A stretch of DNA of 64,000 nucleotides, from the NCBI GenBank assembly GCA_051025295.1, contig JBMGJV010000013.1. The stretch is one strand, 5' to 3'. The position numbers and the translations under genes are program-made. This document shows, piece after piece, positions 17,669-26,533 of this stretch. The number at the start of each line of letters is the position of its first letter. Positions within the stretch are counted from its first letter, which is position 1. This stretch comes from KBS-83 sp051025295 (GTDB lineage: Bacteria > Acidobacteriota > Terriglobia > Terriglobales > Acidobacteriaceae). The notes under the pieces are model-generated. The model did not search any database and was not told the origin of the DNA. It saw nothing but the letters and a program-made list of their open reading frames with translations.

Positions 17669-18707
17669 GCGACTCCTGGATGACTTCTTTGACGGCCTTT
17701 TTCACGATCGACTTGGCTTCGTTCTGCACGAGTTCGGGATCGATCTTTTCCGGGTTCGCCTTCGCCAACTTGCTTACCACTTTATCGAGCGCAGGTTCGA
17801 CCGCCTTCACAATCTTCTTTTTGGTTTTCGCGGGAAGCTCGACTGCAAGCGCTGCCGTGGGAAACTCTGCCTCAGCCACCTTCCAATCCTCTTCAAAGAT
17901 GCGAATCATCTCCGACACCACGCTTCGGTCGCGCGCGATGATGCCTACTTCGCGGCGGGCATCCAGTTCCAATTGACGCAGGCTTTGGCTGCCAACGAAG
18001 GCCTGCTGTCCATCGCGCAAGATCGTGCGTGTGTGCAGGCGCATGCGTTCGAACTTGCGCACTTCAAGTCCCTTTGAACGTCGCGCTACACCTCCCAGGA
18101 TGCGGACACGCACGCCATCCGCCTGACGCTGCTGCAAGAGACGAAGCATCTGCCGGTCCGAAACCTTCAGGTCGTAGATCAGCAGTTCGCTTTTCGCTCC
18201 GGCGATGAAGGCCGCCAGTACGTCGCGTGCATTCACCGGGCTGACGACCAGGTCCTCCAGTTCGCTCTTGTAGTTCTGCCGCTTGGTGTCTGCCTCGAAG
18301 AGGCGAATTGCTTCCTTCACCAGCGCGCGATTGCGCGTGATGATGCCGAAGCTGCGGCTACGCTCGATATCCAGGTGCGTCCAGTTGAAGCCCAGCAGGT
18401 ACAAATCCTTGTGATCCACAATCATCATCTTGCCGTGATAGCGGACCAGGTCGTCCGCAGTGCGGGCCACCGTGATGCCACGTTCAAGAAAGCGCATCTC
18501 GAGCTCGCGCAGGTGATCTTCCCCACCACGATTCGTGAAGGCGATGAGCGCGTGCACGAACACGCCACGTTCCACCGCCTCGGCCAGCGCCTTCTCCACC
18601 TCTTTGCGGTCGAAGCGAAAGATGGCGATCTCGATCGACTTTTTCGCCTTCTGGATCCCCTTGAGGATGGGCCCAACGCCTGCACCGGGCTGGACGAGCA
18701 GTTTCAT
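17619..18707 (-). CDS. PLD-superfamily protein (cardiolipin synthase-like) with altered second HKD motif
   Basis: 362 residues with two PLD-type halves. The first motif is complete ('YHGKMMIVDHKDLYLLG', H-x-K-x4-D). The second reads 'LHTRTILRDGQQAFVGSQS', where Arg replaces the catalytic-site Lys. The tail (about 300-362) is a long charged Lys/Glu helix. No signal peptide is seen, so it is cytoplasmic or membrane-associated. The PLD fold makes or cleaves phosphodiesters, as in cardiolipin synthesis or nucleic acid cleavage. It is first in an operon with a secreted protein and a phosphatase and diverges from the kinase-like gene at 18812. Confidence 0.85.
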   Translation of the reverse strand: MKLLVQPGAGVGPILKGIQKAKKSIEIAIFRFDRKEVEKALAEAVERGVFVHALIAFTNRGGEDHLRELEMRFLERGITVARTADDLVRYHGKMMIVDHKDLYLLGFNWTHLDIERSRSFGIITRNRALVKEAIRLFEADTKRQNYKSELEDLVVSPVNARDVLAAFIAGAKSELLIYDLKVSDRQMLRLLQQRQADGVRVRILGGVARRSKGLEVRKFERMRLHTRTILRDGQQAFVGSQSLRQLELDARREVGIIARDRSVVSEMIRIFEEDWKVAEAEFPTAALAVELPAKTKKKIVKAVEPALDKVVSKLAKANPEKIDPELVQNEAKSIVKKAVKEVIQESLEQLVAPQEEERVAKP

Positions 18708-18811
18708 GCATTCACTCGATAATGGGTTGAGACTGGCCTGAACAACGGGAATGAGATGCTGCCTTGAGTTTTTCAGGTGCTTGCTTTCGGGAACTTACAT
18801 CTAACGCGTTC

Positions 18812-19780
18812 ATGTTCAAGCTGCCGTTCATGGCATTGTTTTCCGTTCTCCCCCTATTTGCACAACAGCAGCCGAAGAGCGTGCTGTGGCAAGCGCCCAG
18901 CTATGTTGCCACTCGCAACCTGACCTATGGGATAGGCGGTGAAGCCGATGCGCCGGCAGGCCGCGTGCAGTTCACGAAGGAAGATCGTCACGGCAACAGT
19001 CCGAAGTTCGACGCGCGCGACGAACAGGGACGCAAGTGGAAGGTGAAGCTTGGCACAGAGGCACGGAGCGAGACAGCGGCGACGCGCCTGCTCTGGTCCG
19101 TCGGCTACTTCACTGACGAGGACTATTACTTGCCGAGGCTCGATGTGGACGGGCTGCCCGAGCTCAAGCGCGGCAGGCAGTTTCAGCACGGCACCGAGGT
19201 TAGCGGAGCGCGTCTGGAGCTTGAGGCGAAGGGCGAGAAGCGCACTGATCACTGGCATTGGCGCAAAAATCCGTTCACTGGCACACGCGAGCTGAATGGG
19301 CTGCGAGTGATGATGTGTCTGGTGAACAACTGGGATCTGAAGGACGAGAACAACACCATCCGACCTGAGCCGAAGAAGGATACCGACGTGTATCTGGTGG
19401 GCGACCTGGGGGCGACCTTCGGCAAGCCGGGCCGGAGCTGGACCAGCGACATGTCGAAGGACAATCCGCAGGACTTCCAGCGCGCCAAGTTCATCACGAA
19501 AAAGACCGACAGCTATGTCGATTTCAACATCGCGCAGCATCCTCCGCTGCTGTACGCGTTGAATATCGTGAAGCCGTGGCGCTACTGGCAGTTCTATCGC
19601 CTGCGCTGGGTCGGCAAACACATTCCGCGGGAGGACGTGCGGTGGATCGCTTCCCTGCTGGGCCAGCTGTCTGATCAGCAAATGCACCAGGCATTCGAGT
19701 CTGCCGGCTATAACCCCGAGGAGACTGCCGCGCTGGTCGAGACGATCAAGACGCGCATCGCCCTGCTTCGGGACCTGTAA
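18812..19780 (+). CDS. secreted protein with a kinase-like residue pattern
   Basis: About 322 residues. ATG 18812 opens a signal peptide ('MFKLPFMALFSVLPLFAQ'); an upstream in-frame TTG at 18764 is less likely. The sequence follows the order of residues expected in a PI3/4-kinase or HipA/FAM20-like fold: 'KWKVKLG' (Lys 79), 'RSETAATRLLW' (Glu 87), 'VNNWDLKDENN' (Asp 175, Asn 180) and 'VGDLGATFG' (Asp 198). This reading is inference; I do not know a named family. It is divergent from the PLD-family operon with about 100 bases between, and its stop is one base from the convergent ABC exporter stop. Confidence 0.7.
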   Translation: MFKLPFMALFSVLPLFAQQQPKSVLWQAPSYVATRNLTYGIGGEADAPAGRVQFTKEDRHGNSPKFDARDEQGRKWKVKLGTEARSETAATRLLWSVGYFTDEDYYLPRLDVDGLPELKRGRQFQHGTEVSGARLELEAKGEKRTDHWHWRKNPFTGTRELNGLRVMMCLVNNWDLKDENNTIRPEPKKDTDVYLVGDLGATFGKPGRSWTSDMSKDNPQDFQRAKFITKKTDSYVDFNIAQHPPLLYALNIVKPWRYWQFYRLRWVGKHIPREDVRWIASLLGQLSDQQMHQAFESAGYNPEETAALVETIKTRIALLRDL

Positions 19781-19781
19781 G

Positions 19782-21581
19782 TCAGGCGGTCGTCATCTCC
19801 GCCGGGAATTGTGATTCGCTGAGCGCCGCGTACACACCACCCAGTTGCATTAACTGATCGTGTGTACCGCGCTCAACGATGCCTCCATCCTGCACGACGA
19901 GAATCTGGTCCGCGCGGCGAACGGTTGCGAGGCGATGCGCGATCACGATGCAGGTCTTACCCTTGATCAGCCGCTCGATCGCCTCGAAGACCAGCTTCTC
20001 TGAAAGTGCATCGAGACCGGACGTCGGCTCGTCGAGGATGAGGATGGGCGAATTGCGAATGATCGCGCGCGCGATCGCCAACCGCTGCCGCTGACCACCG
20101 GAGAGTGTCATGCCGCGCTCGCCGATCTGCGTGTCATAGCCATCCGGCATCTGGTCGATAAACTCGCTGGCATTGGCCAGCTCCGCAGCGCGCACCACCT
20201 CGGCCCGCGTCGCATTTGGCTTTCCGTAGGCGATGTTCTCGGCAACTGTTGAGTGAAACAGGATGCAATCCTGGAGCACCCAGCTGATCTGGCCGCGCAG
20301 GGAAGCCTGCGTGAAGCGGCGAATGTCCGTGCCGTCGATCTTCACGACACCGTCTGTCGGATCGTAGAAGCGCGAGATCAGGTTGACGATTGTCGTTTTA
20401 CCCGCGCCAGTCGGGCCGACGAGCGCAACCATGGTGCCCGGCTGGATCTCAAGCGAGACATCTTTCAGCACGGCCTGTTGATCTTCATACTGGAACGAGA
20501 CCTGCTCGAGCTCGATGCGCCCCTGGAATGCTGGGGCCCGTCGCGCTCCGCGTAGATCCACAACTTCATTTCTCGCCTGCAGCACCTCGTTGATGCGCTC
20601 GTAGCCGACTGCCGCTTTCGAGTAGGAGTCTGTCATCTTCGAAAGGTCCTGCATCGGCTTGTACATCTTGCCGAGGTAGGCTAGGAACACGATCAGCGAA
20701 CCGGTGGTGAGACTGCCCTGCAGCACCAGTCGCGCTCCGAACCAGAGCACCATGGCCGTGCCGATGGCCACGATCACCTGCACCATGGGCTGCAGCTTCG
20801 CCTTCAGTGCGCGTGCGCTGAGGGCGACCTCCACCGTCTCTTCGCTACGCGCCTCCAGCCGGCGCACTTCGTGCTCTTCGCGTGCAAAGGCCTTCACGAT
20901 GCGCACGGAGGTGATCGCCTCTTCAAGCACGGAGACGACTTCACCTTCCTTCTTGCGTACAGCGCGCGAGGCCTTCTTGATGCTGCGCGTATAGCTGAAG
21001 ACAATCAGGAACAGCACGGGCGCGACCGTGAGCGCGATCAGGGTGAAGCGCCAGTTCAGGTAAAGCATCACGGCGACCATGCCGCACAACGTGATGGCGT
21101 CGACGAGGCTGCTCAGCAGGCCGGAGGTGATGAAGGTCTGCACCGAATCGATGTCGTCGGTGATGCGGCTGATCAGATCGCCGGTCCGCACCTCGGTGTA
21201 AAAGGCAAGCGACATGCGCTGGATGTGCGCATAGAGCGTGCGGCGCAGGTCATGTGCGATCCACTGGCCGACACTGGTCGTCAGGTACTTCTCGCCATAG
21301 GTGCAGATCGCATCGAACACTGCGATGACGAGCACTGCGGCGCAGGCGATGTATAGGATCGACATCTTGCCCGAGCCCGCAACCAGGTGTGCGAGCGCGG
21401 GGGGCCAGATGGTGGCGTTCTTCGATCGAAGCACCTGGTCGAGGACGAGCTTGATCGGCCAGGGCTCAAGCAGGTTCGCGGCACCTTCGCCAATCACGGC
21501 GAGCAGGCCGAGCGAGAGCGCAGCCTTATGCGGCGCGAGAAGACGACGGAGCGTCAGCCGTTTTTGAGCGGCAGATTGCAC
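19782..21581 (-). CDS. ABC exporter, fused membrane and ATPase domains (MsbA-like)
   Basis: 599 residues. Six transmembrane helices lie in the first 330 residues, including the coupling-helix region 'RTLYAHIQRMSLAFYTEVRTGDLISRITDD'-like block at about 110-140. The ATPase domain has Walker A 'GPTGAGKTT', the signature 'LSGGQRQRLAIARA', Walker B 'ILILDEPTSGLD' and the H-loop 'VIAHRLATVRRAD'. This is the half-size exporter layout that works as a homodimer and moves lipids or other hydrophobic compounds. It is the last gene of the sigma/CHAT/GH79 directional cluster, 45 bases after GH79, so it may be co-transcribed with it. Confidence 0.93.
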   Translation of the reverse strand: MQSAAQKRLTLRRLLAPHKAALSLGLLAVIGEGAANLLEPWPIKLVLDQVLRSKNATIWPPALAHLVAGSGKMSILYIACAAVLVIAVFDAICTYGEKYLTTSVGQWIAHDLRRTLYAHIQRMSLAFYTEVRTGDLISRITDDIDSVQTFITSGLLSSLVDAITLCGMVAVMLYLNWRFTLIALTVAPVLFLIVFSYTRSIKKASRAVRKKEGEVVSVLEEAITSVRIVKAFAREEHEVRRLEARSEETVEVALSARALKAKLQPMVQVIVAIGTAMVLWFGARLVLQGSLTTGSLIVFLAYLGKMYKPMQDLSKMTDSYSKAAVGYERINEVLQARNEVVDLRGARRAPAFQGRIELEQVSFQYEDQQAVLKDVSLEIQPGTMVALVGPTGAGKTTIVNLISRFYDPTDGVVKIDGTDIRRFTQASLRGQISWVLQDCILFHSTVAENIAYGKPNATRAEVVRAAELANASEFIDQMPDGYDTQIGERGMTLSGGQRQRLAIARAIIRNSPILILDEPTSGLDALSEKLVFEAIERLIKGKTCIVIAHRLATVRRADQILVVQDGGIVERGTHDQLMQLGGVYAALSESQFPAEMTTA

Positions 21582-21626
21582 GATCCTTGGATGCCGGCTT
21601 ACGAGTAGCGGCGGACGGAATCGGCG

Positions 21627-23162
21627 CTATCTCGCAGGACCAAACGTCAGGCACAGCCCACTCGCCCGCGGCAGCGTAAGCCGGTACTCACCACCCTCCA
21701 TTCGCCCCGGGTTTGCAATTGTCGTTATCTCGGCGCTGCGGCTGTCCAGGCCGGGCGCGCGCAGTGCCTGCACCTCGGCTGGCGCGCTCCCATTCGCAAC
21801 CTTCAGGCGAAGATCTAGGTCGCGCGTGGCGTCCTTGTTGAGCAGCACGATGCGCGTCGCGCCACTGGGCAGCCGGCCGGCATAGCCGGTTGCGTCCACG
21901 CCGCCAGCCTGGAGCTGCGAGGTGAGCGTGTCCTGGTAGAGAGTGGCATCGCTGAGCAGGCCGGCAAACTTCAGTCCGTAGGCGACCGGCTCGAGCGTGT
22001 ACTCCGAGCCAAAGGTCGCGATCGGTGTGTAGAAGGGGTGAGGATGCGTGGCGATCTCCGCTGGGGTCTTGCCCTCCTGCGCGAGCAGCGCATCACCGGG
22101 CAACGAGCCTCCGACAGAATTTGCGACGGACTTGCCCGTTCCCCCGTGCAGGTTCACGCCAGAGTAGTTGTTGCTCGCCAGCAGAAGCGCGTAGTCGGCG
22201 GCCCACAGCGCGGCGGCGAATACGTCGGACACGCCAGGCTTGCCCCCGCGATAGCAGGTGTTGCCCTCTGTCATCCGCACCCGCACGCCCATGCGGCGGG
22301 CGGCGCCGGTCGCCGTATCGGCCGTCCGTTGCACCTTGGCCATGGTCTCTGGTTTGAGCAGGTTGGGGATGCTCACCTCCGGGTTCGTCGCCGGGCCACC
22401 GAAGTAGTAGTGGTGCGACAGCGTGGTGAGGTGCGGCGGATTCTTGATCGAAGGCCAGAGATCCGCAATCTGCGGAAGCCAGTCCACCTGCGCCGCAACA
22501 TCCGGGATGCCGAACTTCGCGTCAGGTACGCGAGCGGCGATCGCCCGTGCAATGCCAAGCCACTCCTCCAGGTACGTTTTCGGCGACCATGTCTTCGGAT
22601 CACGCAGGTGGCGTGAGAACAGGTCAACCTCGTTGCCGATCTGGAAGTATTGCAGGCGCGAGCCCAGCGTCTTCGCGACGAACACGGCCTCGTCGGCCGC
22701 ACGCTCCGGTGTATTCGTGCCCATACCGATGCCATACAGGCAGGTCCAGCCGGCGGCTTCGAGGAACGCGGCGAGGTTGCGGACGGCCTCTGGTGTAACC
22801 GCGTAGTACTTGGCCTGGGGCTCACCTTCGACCTCACGCGTCTTCGGGTGTTCAGGCTCTGGCGTGGCGGGTGTCGCCTGCCACCAGGCGAACTCGCTGG
22901 TGTTGCCGCCCAGCCGCAGCACGCCATTCGTAGCCAGGGCACGGCACTGCTCGATCAACCCGGTGTTCTGCGCTGAGAAAAACGAAGGATCCGTCAGTTG
23001 CTGTACTTCGTACGACAGGCCGATGAAGTCTGCCGGCATATGCGGTCCGTTGCCAGGCGCTGGCAGTCTGAGCGAGACCTGCTCGGTCTCGGCCGGAAGT
23101 TGGGTTGCGGCAAGTGACAGAGCGGCAGTGGCGAGAAAGGAGCGGCGAGTGATCGTGTCCAT
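21627..23162 (-). CDS. GH79-like glycoside hydrolase (heparanase / beta-glucuronidase type)
   Basis: 511 residues. A twin-arginine signal ('TRRSFLATAALSLAA') sends the folded enzyme across the membrane. The TIM barrel shows the clan A glutamates: acid/base Glu178 in 'QIGNEVDLF' and nucleophile Glu299 in 'RMTEGNTCY'. 'GVLRLGGNTSEF' is another GH79 block, and a C-terminal beta domain follows. GH79 enzymes remove glucuronic acid or related sugars from polysaccharides and glycoproteins. It lies 42 bases after the CHAT gene and 45 before the ABC exporter in one direction. It probably acts on an outer polysaccharide. Confidence 0.83.
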   Translation of the reverse strand: MDTITRRSFLATAALSLAATQLPAETEQVSLRLPAPGNGPHMPADFIGLSYEVQQLTDPSFFSAQNTGLIEQCRALATNGVLRLGGNTSEFAWWQATPATPEPEHPKTREVEGEPQAKYYAVTPEAVRNLAAFLEAAGWTCLYGIGMGTNTPERAADEAVFVAKTLGSRLQYFQIGNEVDLFSRHLRDPKTWSPKTYLEEWLGIARAIAARVPDAKFGIPDVAAQVDWLPQIADLWPSIKNPPHLTTLSHHYYFGGPATNPEVSIPNLLKPETMAKVQRTADTATGAARRMGVRVRMTEGNTCYRGGKPGVSDVFAAALWAADYALLLASNNYSGVNLHGGTGKSVANSVGGSLPGDALLAQEGKTPAEIATHPHPFYTPIATFGSEYTLEPVAYGLKFAGLLSDATLYQDTLTSQLQAGGVDATGYAGRLPSGATRIVLLNKDATRDLDLRLKVANGSAPAEVQALRAPGLDSRSAEITTIANPGRMEGGEYRLTLPRASGLCLTFGPAR

Positions 23163-23204
23163 GGCGCTAGCCAGTGTACGCGCGAAGCGGCGCTGCCGGA
23201 GCGA

Positions 23205-25709
23205 TCAAGGCCGTGTGGTCGCGCCTCCGCCGGAGTACAGCTGAAACGCGCCCCAATAGAGCGGTTTACGAAAGACGCCGCGCGAGTGCAGCATTTTGAG
23301 CTTCGCCGCGCGCAGAGCCGCGTCCGGTGGCTCTCCCTGCTGCAGTTGATCGTAGAGGCTGCCCATAAGCTGAGGCGTGGAGACGTCGCTGACATCCCAC
23401 AACGCGCCGATCACGTTGCTTGCACCAGCACGAAGGAACGCCCAGGACAATCCCACCAATCCCTCACCGGCATAGCTGCGCACGCCGGAGCCCTGGCAGG
23501 CCGAGAGCGTCACCAGTTGTGCGTGGATGGGGCGGTTCAGGATCGCGCGCGCATCCAGCCTCTCCGCACTGCCGCCAACCTGCGGCCCGGCAGGAGGCGA
23601 AAGGATCACGGCCGATTCGAGCGGCGTGGATTCATTTGCAACCGCATGTGCAACGAAATGGATGTACCTGTATTGCGACGGTGCGGCACCAGCGTAAGCA
23701 GCCGGCGTGGCCTGTGCGCCGGTGAGCAGCAATCGAGCCGCTGGCTCGAAGTGCGCGGCTACGTCACGGACCTCTTCGGGCGCATTCGGCAAGGGCGACA
23801 AGGTTGCCGCGGTGTACACCGGATTGCCGATCAGCAACAGCTGCTTTGTATCGGCGGCTTTGTCAGCCGACGCGGCCCGGCTCAGCAGATCGAGCGAGGC
23901 GGCCTGTGTCAGCGTGACGTCCTCGATCCAATAATGGGTGGGCTGATCCTGCGTCAACAGCGTCTCGAAGTTGAGCCCGGAGAGCGCCTCGTCGGTAAGG
24001 ACCGCCACGCGGGCGCCGTGCGGCAGCATGCGACGCGCGGGCGCAACCAGCGTGTCATAAAGCGCGCGAGCGGTCGTGTCCTGCTCCCCTGCGAGGTCAT
24101 GCGCGGCAAGGATGCCGCGTCTGTGCCGCTCCAGCAGAGAGACTATCTCTGCCCGGGCGGGGAGCGTGTAAAGCTGCAGGTGGCCGCCGTCCACGGCCCA
24201 TAACCAGGAGTGCTGCGAACCGAGCGCATAGACAAGCAGCGTGCTGTGCAGGCGACGCGCGAGGACGCGGGGGTCAATGGCAGGTGTGGCCTGTTTCCCC
24301 GCCGCCATGCGGAGTCCTTCCCGCAACGTCTCGGCACGTCCCTGGTCGAGCACATTCAGTGCCTCGCCGTCGCGATGCGCCGCGATCAGCGACTGTACGT
24401 AGTCGAGGTACAGATCGCGTCCCGTCGTGAAGAACGGTAACCGCGTGTCATCGCTGTGGAGCGATGCACGCTCGGCAAGGTAGGTGGCGATCGCCCGCCG
24501 GTACCACAGGCGAGCCGCGTCGGGGTCGTTTGCCTGCTGCGAAACCTGCGCCAGGCTGTGCTCTGCCTGCGAGCGCAGCGACGGCCACTGGGTGGCATCG
24601 TGGTCGATGGCGAGCAGCAGCTTGGTCGCTGACCGGGGATCCCCGCGGGCCGCCAGCCATTGCGCGTGCAGCAAGGAGGCCACCATGGAATCGAAGGTGT
24701 TGCCGCGCACTGAGGCAAGTTGGGCGGCCTCGGCGATGGGAGCCGCAGCCGCATTGAGATCGCCTGACTCAAGAAGCAGCGAGGCGAGCGCCACATCGAG
24801 ATCGCCGATACGCTCGTTGTTCTGGAGGCTCCTGGCGAGCGCCAGTGCGCGGTTGTAGAACGACCGCGCCCGATCCAGGTTTCCGAGGCTGTGCTCGCAC
24901 ATCCCCAGATTGTTCAGCAACTGAACCTCGTCGATGGGGGACCCGATCCGCGCGGCTTCCTCGGCCGCCTGCTCGGTCTTGACTCGTGCCTGCTCCACAT
25001 CGCCGATCTGGTACGCTGCCCAGCCGCTGTTGCCAAGCGACTTCTCCAGGAATTGCCGGGCACCCATCGATCGGGCCAGTGCAGAGGCCGCGTCTGAGTG
25101 CTCAAGCGCATCTTCGAAGTGCTCCTGTTCGAGCGCGACCTTCGAAAGATTCACCTCGGCACGCATCGCGAGGAACGGATCCTTGGCTTCGCGCGCTGCT
25201 TCAAGGCCACTGGCGAAGAACTTTTGCGCATCGTTCAAGTGCTCCGTCTCGAACGCGATCGACCCCCTCGCCTGCAGGAGATCCGCACGCACGTTAGGCA
25301 TCGAATCAGCGCGATTGCGATCGCAGATGGCCTGGGCGGCGGCCACGCTCCGAGTCGCTTCCGCAGTCTTCTCCTGCAGCGCATAGCTGCTGGACAGAAG
25401 AATCAAGCGCTGCGCCTCGATCTGGTCTGGCAGACTGCCATAGGTCCAGCCCGTGAGCAGGGCGACCGCATCTGCCGGCTTGCCGCGGTAGAGAGAGACC
25501 CGCGCCTGTTCCAGGCGGAAGCGCGCGGCCCACGCTGGCTGCCTGTGCACAAAGGCCGCCTGCGCGCGCTCGGCCTCGGACTGGGCAGCCGCAAGATTTC
25601 CGGTAAGGAACAGAATCCGCAGCTCCTGATACTGCTCTTCGGGAGCTGGTATACGGCGACAACCAGCCCCGGCAAGCAGCAGGCAGAGCGCTAGGGAGCT
25701 CCAAGCCCA
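23205..25709 (-). CDS. TPR-CHAT lipoprotein (caspase-like protease domain)
   Basis: About 835 residues after a lipoprotein signal ('LALCLLLAGAGC'). The middle holds many TPR-like helical pairs ('AEVNLSKVALEQEHFEDALE', 'LLNNLGMCEHSLGNLDRA'). The C-terminal CHAT domain has the His block 'RYIHFVAHAVANE' and the Cys block 'LVTLSACQGSG', then 'GLSWAFLRAGASNVIGALW', so the catalytic dyad is intact. CHAT proteins are caspase-like peptidases. The start is unresolved: no ATG, GTG or TTG lies in frame near the signal peptide, and an ATG at 25710 is one base out of frame. The frame is open to 26051, but that part is a shadow of the upstream gene. It follows sigma, anti-sigma and an unknown gene in one operon. 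Confidence 0.85.
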   Translation of the reverse strand, partial: WAWSSLALCLLLAGAGCRRIPAPEEQYQELRILFLTGNLAAAQSEAERAQAAFVHRQPAWAARFRLEQARVSLYRGKPADAVALLTGWTYGSLPDQIEAQRLILLSSSYALQEKTAEATRSVAAAQAICDRNRADSMPNVRADLLQARGSIAFETEHLNDAQKFFASGLEAAREAKDPFLAMRAEVNLSKVALEQEHFEDALEHSDAASALARSMGARQFLEKSLGNSGWAAYQIGDVEQARVKTEQAAEEAARIGSPIDEVQLLNNLGMCEHSLGNLDRARSFYNRALALARSLQNNERIGDLDVALASLLLESGDLNAAAAPIAEAAQLASVRGNTFDSMVASLLHAQWLAARGDPRSATKLLLAIDHDATQWPSLRSQAEHSLAQVSQQANDPDAARLWYRRAIATYLAERASLHSDDTRLPFFTTGRDLYLDYVQSLIAAHRDGEALNVLDQGRAETLREGLRMAAGKQATPAIDPRVLARRLHSTLLVYALGSQHSWLWAVDGGHLQLYTLPARAEIVSLLERHRRGILAAHDLAGEQDTTARALYDTLVAPARRMLPHGARVAVLTDEALSGLNFETLLTQDQPTHYWIEDVTLTQAASLDLLSRAASADKAADTKQLLLIGNPVYTAATLSPLPNAPEEVRDVAAHFEPAARLLLTGAQATPAAYAGAAPSQYRYIHFVAHAVANESTPLESAVILSPPAGPQVGGSAERLDARAILNRPIHAQLVTLSACQGSGVRSYAGEGLVGLSWAFLRAGASNVIGALWDVSDVSTPQLMGSLYDQLQQGEPPDAALRAAKLKMLHSRGVFRKPLYWGAFQLYSGGGATTRP

Positions 25710-26512
25710 TTGGTGTGTGCCGTGCTTACGGTGATCGTTCCATCGCCGATGCAGCCCATCTCGGCTCGCAGCATCGTCAGGCGGTACGTGCCCTGATCGA
25801 AGATCAGCTCCCCAAGAATGAGGTCGCCGAAGTCGGGCACGTGCACCACGTGGCCAAAGCTCATGTTGGGCTTTTGCACGGTGACCTGGTTCACCAGAGA
25901 GCAAAGCAGATATCCCCGTTCCTCGGATACCTGACCGGAAGCGAGCCACCCATAGCGATACGCTAGCCAGTCCGGCGCACCGGGGGCGTTGGTCATCCTG
26001 TTGCAGTGATCTGCTGCTCTGCGCAGCATTTCGGGGTGGCGCGACAAGCATATCGCAGGCTTCCCGGGTTCCTGCTGCACATTCAGCACGTCGAGGTTCA
26101 CCTCGGCCTCAACCGGAACACCGTTCACGCGCAGGTTAACGAACTGCGATCCGGTGATCGCGACAGTGGGGACGTAGCCCTCCTGCGGATGCCTGGCCGA
26201 GAGTTGCGCAACGATCCGATCGGCCGTGACCACTTCCATGATGTTCAGGCCTTCGACTACGGCCGTGACCAGCGTGGTCCAGGGACCGGCCCCGGTCTCA
26301 TCTGTGCCCGCCACATGTGTGTAGGACGTCGTCGTCGAGACGATGTGGTCGATGCCGAATCCGGCAGTGCGGGCAGTGCTGTAGCCGCCCGCCCCCGAGA
26401 GCGAAACCGAGGTCGGCGCTGTGATCATCTGCTGGTAGGGCTGCTTCAGTGTGCCGCCGATGGCGTTGGCGTCCGCGTGGTAGTGGAACACGCGCTGTTT
26501 CGTGGTCTTCAT
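25691..26512 (-). CDS. unknown protein in sigma/CHAT operon
   Basis: 273 residues with no signal peptide or membrane segment. The first 100 residues are Gly/Ser/Thr-rich and beta-like ('TSVSLSGAGGYSTARTAG'). The rest alternates strands and short helices ('RLTMLRAEMGCIGDGTITVS' at the end). I recognise no family. It lies 21 bases after the anti-sigma gene, and its end overlaps the presumed start of the CHAT lipoprotein, so it is almost certainly co-expressed with it. It could be a substrate or regulator of the CHAT peptidase; that rests on position only. Confidence 0.7.
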   Translation of the reverse strand: MKTTKQRVFHYHADANAIGGTLKQPYQQMITAPTSVSLSGAGGYSTARTAGFGIDHIVSTTTSYTHVAGTDETGAGPWTTLVTAVVEGLNIMEVVTADRIVAQLSARHPQEGYVPTVAITGSQFVNLRVNGVPVEAEVNLDVLNVQQEPGKPAICLSRHPEMLRRAADHCNRMTNAPGAPDWLAYRYGWLASGQVSEERGYLLCSLVNQVTVQKPNMSFGHVVHVPDFGDLILGELIFDQGTYRLTMLRAEMGCIGDGTITVSTAHTNGLGAP

Positions 26513-26533
26513 TGCTGCTCCCCGGACTAAGAT

